Source: Flavobacterium sp. N502540 (lineage in GTDB: Bacteria > Bacteroidota > Bacteroidia > Flavobacteriales > Flavobacteriaceae). From it: DNA of 64,000 nucleotides. Position 1 is the stretch's first letter. The number at the start of each line of letters is the position of its first letter. The stretch spans positions 4,464,001 to 4,528,000 of the forward strand of contig NZ_CP110012.1 of NCBI RefSeq assembly GCF_025947365.1. The letters are read 5' to 3'. The notes under the pieces were generated by a model. That model saw only the letters and a program-made list of their open reading frames with translations, ran no database searches and was not told where the DNA came from. Shown in pieces: positions 60,566 to 64,000 of the stretch. The position numbers and the translations under genes were made by a program.

Positions 60566-61129
60566 CTAAGTCCTATATACATATTTCATATTCACATATC
60601 CAAAATTACCTGATTGAATTACCTTTACCTGTAACCACTCTCCGTCAATAGCAATAACCATTAATAGATCATATCTTTTAAGGTTTTCTATTACTTCATA
60701 TTCATTTCCTGGTCCTTCACGCAACTTAAGGATTTCAGTATTTACAGCCAACATATCTTCAGGACTATAGGTAACTACTTTTTTTATTGTAGATTCTTTC
60801 TTTGTTTTGGATTTAAGCGACGTCCCGGAAGTAAAAGAAACTGTTGCAGCTTTTGCAGAAGAATTTACAGTCCTGCTCTTTGTTGCTTTAGGTGGTGCCG
60901 TATACCTGACAGGCTGCGAATATGAAGCACATACCCCACAACTTCCACCGTTAGAACAATGTGCACACCTACTGCAGTTCGAACAGGCACTGCAGTACGC
61001 GTTGCCAGTACATCTGCCCGCTTCCTTAAACTTTGTAAGACAACAGCTTGCCACGAGCCTATTGCTCTGTGCACTTGAGGTTAGTGCTGTAAAAATGAAA
61101 AGTGTATAAGCAAATACTATTTTAATCAT
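60566..61129 (-). CDS. Secreted Cys-rich protein with SH3-like domain
   Basis: 187 residues. Signal peptide MIKIVFAYTLFIFTALTSSAQ. Residues 28-68 are extremely Cys-rich with CxxC spacing (CTGNAYCSACSNCSRC, CSNGGSCGVC), then a Ser/Thr/Lys linker. The C-terminal 65 residues are a bacterial SH3 domain (ILKLREGPGNEYEVIENLKR, WLQVKVIQSGNFGYV). SH3 domains of this type bind cell-wall peptides. The Cys region could bind metal or form disulfides. It lies between edge-motif copies 5 and 6. Confidence 0.72.
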   Translation of the reverse strand: MIKIVFAYTLFIFTALTSSAQSNRLVASCCLTKFKEAGRCTGNAYCSACSNCSRCAHCSNGGSCGVCASYSQPVRYTAPPKATKSRTVNSSAKAATVSFTSGTSLKSKTKKESTIKKVVTYSPEDMLAVNTEILKLREGPGNEYEVIENLKRYDLLMVIAIDGEWLQVKVIQSGNFGYVNMKYVYRT

Positions 61130-61150
61130 AATAAATCATTTTATTTCAGA

Positions 61151-61158
61151 CAAACCTA
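61151..61158 (-). promoter_or_regulatory. -7 box for the Cys-rich SH3 gene
   Basis: Reverse-strand TAGGTTTG matches TAnnTTTG, 21 bases before the ATG. Confidence 0.4.
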
Positions 61159-61293
61159 AAGAAAGCTTTTCAAAAAAATATACGGTTTCCCGTAATTATG
61201 ATACTTTACTTTCTATGCTAAGTATACCTCGTAAGTATTTTTATTTTATGATAAAGCCTGCTTCGCAGAGTATACCTCAGAAGTACTACGTAA

Positions 61294-61318
61294 ATGTCTC
61301 CGACTTTGCGTCAATTTG
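61294..61318 (-). repeat. Cassette-edge motif, copy 6
   Basis: Reverse reading: ACGCAAAGTCGGAGACATTT then ACG. It marks the right end of the toxin-locus repeats. Confidence 0.65.
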
Positions 61319-61348
61319 TAAACATGTAATTTAAAACATAAACTCATA

Positions 61349-61382
61349 AAAAAACCAGTGAAGTAAATTCACTGGTTTTTTT
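61349..61382. terminator. Terminator after the META-domain gene
   Basis: 14-base perfect arms (AAAAAACCAGTGAA and complement) with a 5-base loop. It faces both ways; for the reverse META gene it lies about 40 bases after the stop. Confidence 0.85.
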
Positions 61383-61422
61383 ATTTATGATCGTCTATTT
61401 TAAGATGACTTGTAGAACAAAT

Positions 61423-62445
61423 TTATCTTATAATACCAAACATCATGACCAATCTATCATTAAGATAAAAATTAAGAGTTTGATCGGCTACATCAAAACG
61501 TAAGTCTTTGTTGTTTAAATAAGACAGCATTTTTTGCTCTGTTTTGTTTCCTTCTTCACCGATACATGCCATAGCTGTAGCCGCTACCCTATCAAAAGAA
61601 ATACGATCACCGGTAGTTGCATAAGTTCCAGTGAAGTTGTTGCAACCTGTACTTCCACTCACTCTCTTTTCTGCAGGATTAAACTTAATAGACGCCTTTC
61701 CGTAATCCTGTCCAACATTTTCAAGTGCGATTAGTTTCCAATTGTTCTTTGCAATAAAACTCCACAATTGATTTTGAGTTGGTATCGAAAATTCCATAAC
61801 AATTTTGTTCTTCCCATTTCTAAACTGCACTTTGTTGTTTTTCTTTACAATTTTGAACTTTTTCTTTGTGATCGCAGCGCTAAAATCTTGTTCCAATTTC
61901 ATGCCTTCGCCTTCACAAGCCATTAAAGTTCCAAAAGGAGAATCGGTCTTAATTTGATTTTTGGCAGAAAGCTTTGTATACTTTACATTGAAGATATTAC
62001 ATCCGTTGTTACCGTTTATTGTTCCGGTTTCATCATTAATCGTAATAAATGCTTTCCCGTTAGTTATCTTTTTTCCGTTTAACTGGGTCAAGATCATTTT
62101 GGTATTATAAATTCCTTTTTCGGCATTTACAGGAGTTTTCGAAACAATGCTTTTCAGTTTGTACTGGTATGCAGAAGCATCGGCAGGAATAGGCTCTTGT
62201 CTTTTTGTTCTTGTAACCAATATCTCGTATCGATTTCCTTTTTCAAAATTAAAACCTTCAATATGATCGTAAAATAACTGCCATTCTTTGTCTTTATCAT
62301 ACTTTACCTGCAGACATTCCATCGGGCCAACACCCATACAGGACACTTTACTTTCTTTTACAAACATTTTTAAACTTTCCTGGCCATATGTAATTGTTGA
62401 TAATAATACCGCTACAAAAACATAAATACATTTAAATCTTTTCAT
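61423..62445 (-). CDS. Secreted DUF4377/META-domain protein
   Basis: 340 residues. Signal peptide MKRFKCIYVFVAVLLSTITYGQ. Residues 25-105 match DUF4377 (CMGVGPMECLQVKYDKDKEW, FEKGNRYEILVTR). Two META (HslJ-like) domains follow: the first with NGNNGCNIFNVKY and GTLMACEGEGMKLE, the second with VSGSTGCNNFTGTY and ATAMACIGEEGNKTEQ. META domains occur in periplasmic proteins linked to envelope stress or drug resistance; the precise role is unknown. Confidence 0.85.
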   Translation of the reverse strand: MKRFKCIYVFVAVLLSTITYGQESLKMFVKESKVSCMGVGPMECLQVKYDKDKEWQLFYDHIEGFNFEKGNRYEILVTRTKRQEPIPADASAYQYKLKSIVSKTPVNAEKGIYNTKMILTQLNGKKITNGKAFITINDETGTINGNNGCNIFNVKYTKLSAKNQIKTDSPFGTLMACEGEGMKLEQDFSAAITKKKFKIVKKNNKVQFRNGKNKIVMEFSIPTQNQLWSFIAKNNWKLIALENVGQDYGKASIKFNPAEKRVSGSTGCNNFTGTYATTGDRISFDRVAATAMACIGEEGNKTEQKMLSYLNNKDLRFDVADQTLNFYLNDRLVMMFGIIR

Positions 62446-62652
62446 TATTTTAATTTTTTAGAATACCGATTAAGTATTCAGATTATTCAATGTTTTCCTT
62501 TCAAGCACGAACTGTGCCACTTTAAAATTAAGAATGTTTTTAACATTTTTTTATCACCCCTCCTGCTCTGTGAAGTACCCTGCAAGCCATTGGATCATAT
62601 TTTCGACTTTGCATTCTCCATTCAATTTTGCGTCAGTATCGCTTTTACTAAG

Positions 62653-63018
62653 TTAAGAAAAAGAATTGAATACTAGAATCTCTTGCAAAACCGGTTTGAT
62701 ATAACTGGTATTTAGCTCTTCAACAGGATCTGATTTACTGAATACTTTTAACGATTTCTGGTCCTTAAACCGGGCTGCTTCTGCACGGGTAAATCCTTTT
62801 GCTATATCTGTCACGTTTTCTCCAAAAGAAATATCTATAAGTCCTGAAACTGTACTTTGCTTTTTAAGCATTTCACTTTTAAAGTTTTGCTCCTGCTCCA
62901 ATGATGCCTCCGATTTGAATTTGAATAACACCACATTTACCGCTTTTGGATTGTTCGATTTACACTGGTTTTGCCCTGGGTCTGCACAAATGGCCAGACC
63001 TAAAAATAAATACTTCAT
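62653..63018 (-). CDS. Dabb-like (stress-responsive alpha/beta barrel) protein
   Basis: 121 residues from ATG 63018. A hydrophobic start (MKYLFLGLAIC) precedes a Dabb-type ferredoxin-like domain: AVNVVLFKFKSEAS, MLKKQSTVSGLIDISFGEN, and the C-terminal YIKPVLQEILVF. Dabb proteins are small dimers of varied or unknown function. The start is 3 bases from the stop of the VOC gene, so the two are one transcript. Confidence 0.7.
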   Translation of the reverse strand: MKYLFLGLAICADPGQNQCKSNNPKAVNVVLFKFKSEASLEQEQNFKSEMLKKQSTVSGLIDISFGENVTDIAKGFTRAEAARFKDQKSLKVFSKSDPVEELNTSYIKPVLQEILVFNSFS

Positions 63019-63020
63019 CT

Positions 63021-63476
63021 TTAATTCGCTTTTTCTGCCAAATCCCAGATGTAACCAAACGGGTCCTGAATTCTTGCTTTTAAATCTCCCCAAAACTGCA
63101 TTTCCGGCTCAGCAATAATTTTAGCCTCTTTATCTTTTCTAATTTCGGCAACCAATGTTTTTACATCGTCTACATACAAGTAAAAAACAAAAGGAGATAC
63201 CTGCCCTGAAGTAATTGGAGCAACTGCCTGAAAATCCCAATGTTCTTTATTGAGTACAAAATTGTTTCCGCGATAGCGAATTCTTGCAAACAATAGTTCT
63301 CCATTGTTTTGATCTTCCAACTCAGAAATGGAAACCATTTCCATTACTCCGGTATAAAAATCTATTGCTCTGGCTACGTCCGGTACGCTTAGAGTGGCTG
63401 TTAGCCAGTTTAATCCGGGATGTGGATGAGTACGATGTTCTACATTCTTAAACCAATTTAATTTATCTTTTTGCAT
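63021..63476 (-). CDS. VOC-family (glyoxalase-like) protein
   Basis: 151 residues. A single VOC unit pair: LTATLSVPDVARAIDFYTGV, LFARIRYRGNNFVL, VSPFVFYLYVDDVKTLVAEI, and RIQDPFGYIWDLAEKA. The likely metal ligands are in the repeated strands; substrate unknown. Co-transcribed with the Dabb gene; both small proteins are of the type often induced together by stress. Confidence 0.85.
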   Translation of the reverse strand: MQKDKLNWFKNVEHRTHPHPGLNWLTATLSVPDVARAIDFYTGVMEMVSISELEDQNNGELLFARIRYRGNNFVLNKEHWDFQAVAPITSGQVSPFVFYLYVDDVKTLVAEIRKDKEAKIIAEPEMQFWGDLKARIQDPFGYIWDLAEKAN

Positions 63477-63545
63477 GTCTTAATTATTTAGTACTGCAAA
63501 GATCGCAAGCAAAAAGATTGTATTTTTTGATGTAGGTCAAAATCG

Positions 63546-64000
63546 TCAGCGTTTGCGTATTCTGCTTAAAGTTTCCTGTGTTACACGCAAAAAAGAAGCA
63601 ATATGCCCCAGATTAATACGCTGTACTAAACTAGGCTGTTGTTCCATAAGTGATTGATAACGCTCTGTAGCGCTTTCGGTATGCAACGAAGTAATTCTAT
63701 CCTCGAGAATAACACACAGTTCTTCGGCTATTTTTCTGCCGATACGATTTAACTCCGGGTACTGTTCGTATAAAATATCTAAATCATCTACTGCAATGGC
63801 ATATACTTCTGAATCTTCTAAAAATTGTATGTACTCTGGTGAAGGTTTATTGGCATACATAGGCATTATGGCCCCAAAAATTTGATTTTCTTCTCCAAAC
63901 CATACGTTTATTTCTTTTTCATTCCGATTAATATAAGCTCTGAAAACACCTTTCTTTACCACAAAATAACTTGTTAGTAGCTGTCCCTGCTTCAAAAAAT
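63546..64000 (-). CDS. Crp/Fnr-family transcriptional regulator, N terminus missing
   Basis: Runs off the right edge; about 150 residues are visible. The cyclic-nucleotide-binding fold (YFVVKKGVFRAYINRNEKEI, VWFGEENQIFGAI) is followed by the dimer helix and the C-terminal recognition region GHIASFLRVTQETLSRIRK, a helix-turn-helix. Short members of this type are common in Bacteroidota. It may regulate the adjacent VOC-Dabb unit; same strand, 69 bases upstream. Confidence 0.85.
   Translation of the reverse strand, partial: FLKQGQLLTSYFVVKKGVFRAYINRNEKEINVWFGEENQIFGAIMPMYANKPSPEYIQFLEDSEVYAIAVDDLDILYEQYPELNRIGRKIAEELCVILEDRITSLHTESATERYQSLMEQQPSLVQRINLGHIASFLRVTQETLSRIRKR

Overview
The window looks like a Flavobacterium-type chromosome (phylum Bacteroidota). 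It is AT-rich. Several genes and both tRNAs are preceded by the Bacteroidota -7 box TAnnTTTG. It carries porX, a regulator tied to the type IX secretion system, and many products are of types typical of Flavobacteriaceae (LpxC/FabZ, EttA, a MutS2 without an Smr domain, flavobacterial lineage-specific small proteins). No database search was possible; family calls rest on motifs and recall.

Left part (1-46.3 kb) is mostly ordinary housekeeping. It holds an HD hydrolase-lpxD-lpxC lipid A operon (reverse), porX-tsaE-GNAT, alanine dehydrogenase and a DUF4258 protein, ung, mutS2, a DCC thiol-disulfide protein, ettA, a TPR hybrid histidine kinase, holA, a small HsdR-N protein, a glycosyltransferase, an OmpA-type lipoprotein, a Sua5/YrdC protein, a UvrD/PcrA helicase, a TauE/SafE permease, a patatin-like phospholipase, an M1 aminopeptidase, a Dph6-like ATP pyrophosphatase, recG, a thioredoxin-like/pseudo-kinase/PAS cluster, an RND efflux operon, a bestrophin and pheT. 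Two genes of the t6A tRNA pathway (tsaE and the Sua5/YrdC gene) are present but not adjacent.

Many gaps between these genes carry degenerate tandem repeats with a 7- or 8-base period, often as two facing arms that could form a long stem. They look like one intergenic repeat system, although the actual words differ from locus to locus.

At 47.0-52.2 kb, after apt, two tandem tRNA-Arg(ACG) genes, each with its own promoter and terminator, are followed by accessory DNA. It contains a serine hydrolase fused to a SusE/SusF-like domain and a reverse three-gene operon: a secreted protein with three 14-residue Asn-rich repeats, a membrane-anchored partner, and an HTTM membrane protein related to vitamin K-dependent carboxylases. 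Fragments resembling the tRNA 3' end and its terminator recur in this stretch, as if the locus had been duplicated or used repeatedly for insertion.

At 52.4-61.3 kb lies a polymorphic-toxin locus. A 1400-residue PAAR-like/Rhs protein with an AT-rich toxin tip is followed by its likely immunity gene, a DUF4291 gene, and then a series of reverse modules: an immunity-like gene, a frame-shifted toxin tail, a small secreted protein, a frame-shifted protein, and a Cys-rich SH3 protein. A roughly 25-base inverted-repeat motif (GCGCAAA...TTTGCGC type) and longer repeats containing it sit at the module edges, which suggests cassette exchange. The right end (61.4-64 kb) holds a DUF4377/META protein, a Dabb-VOC pair and a truncated Crp/Fnr regulator.
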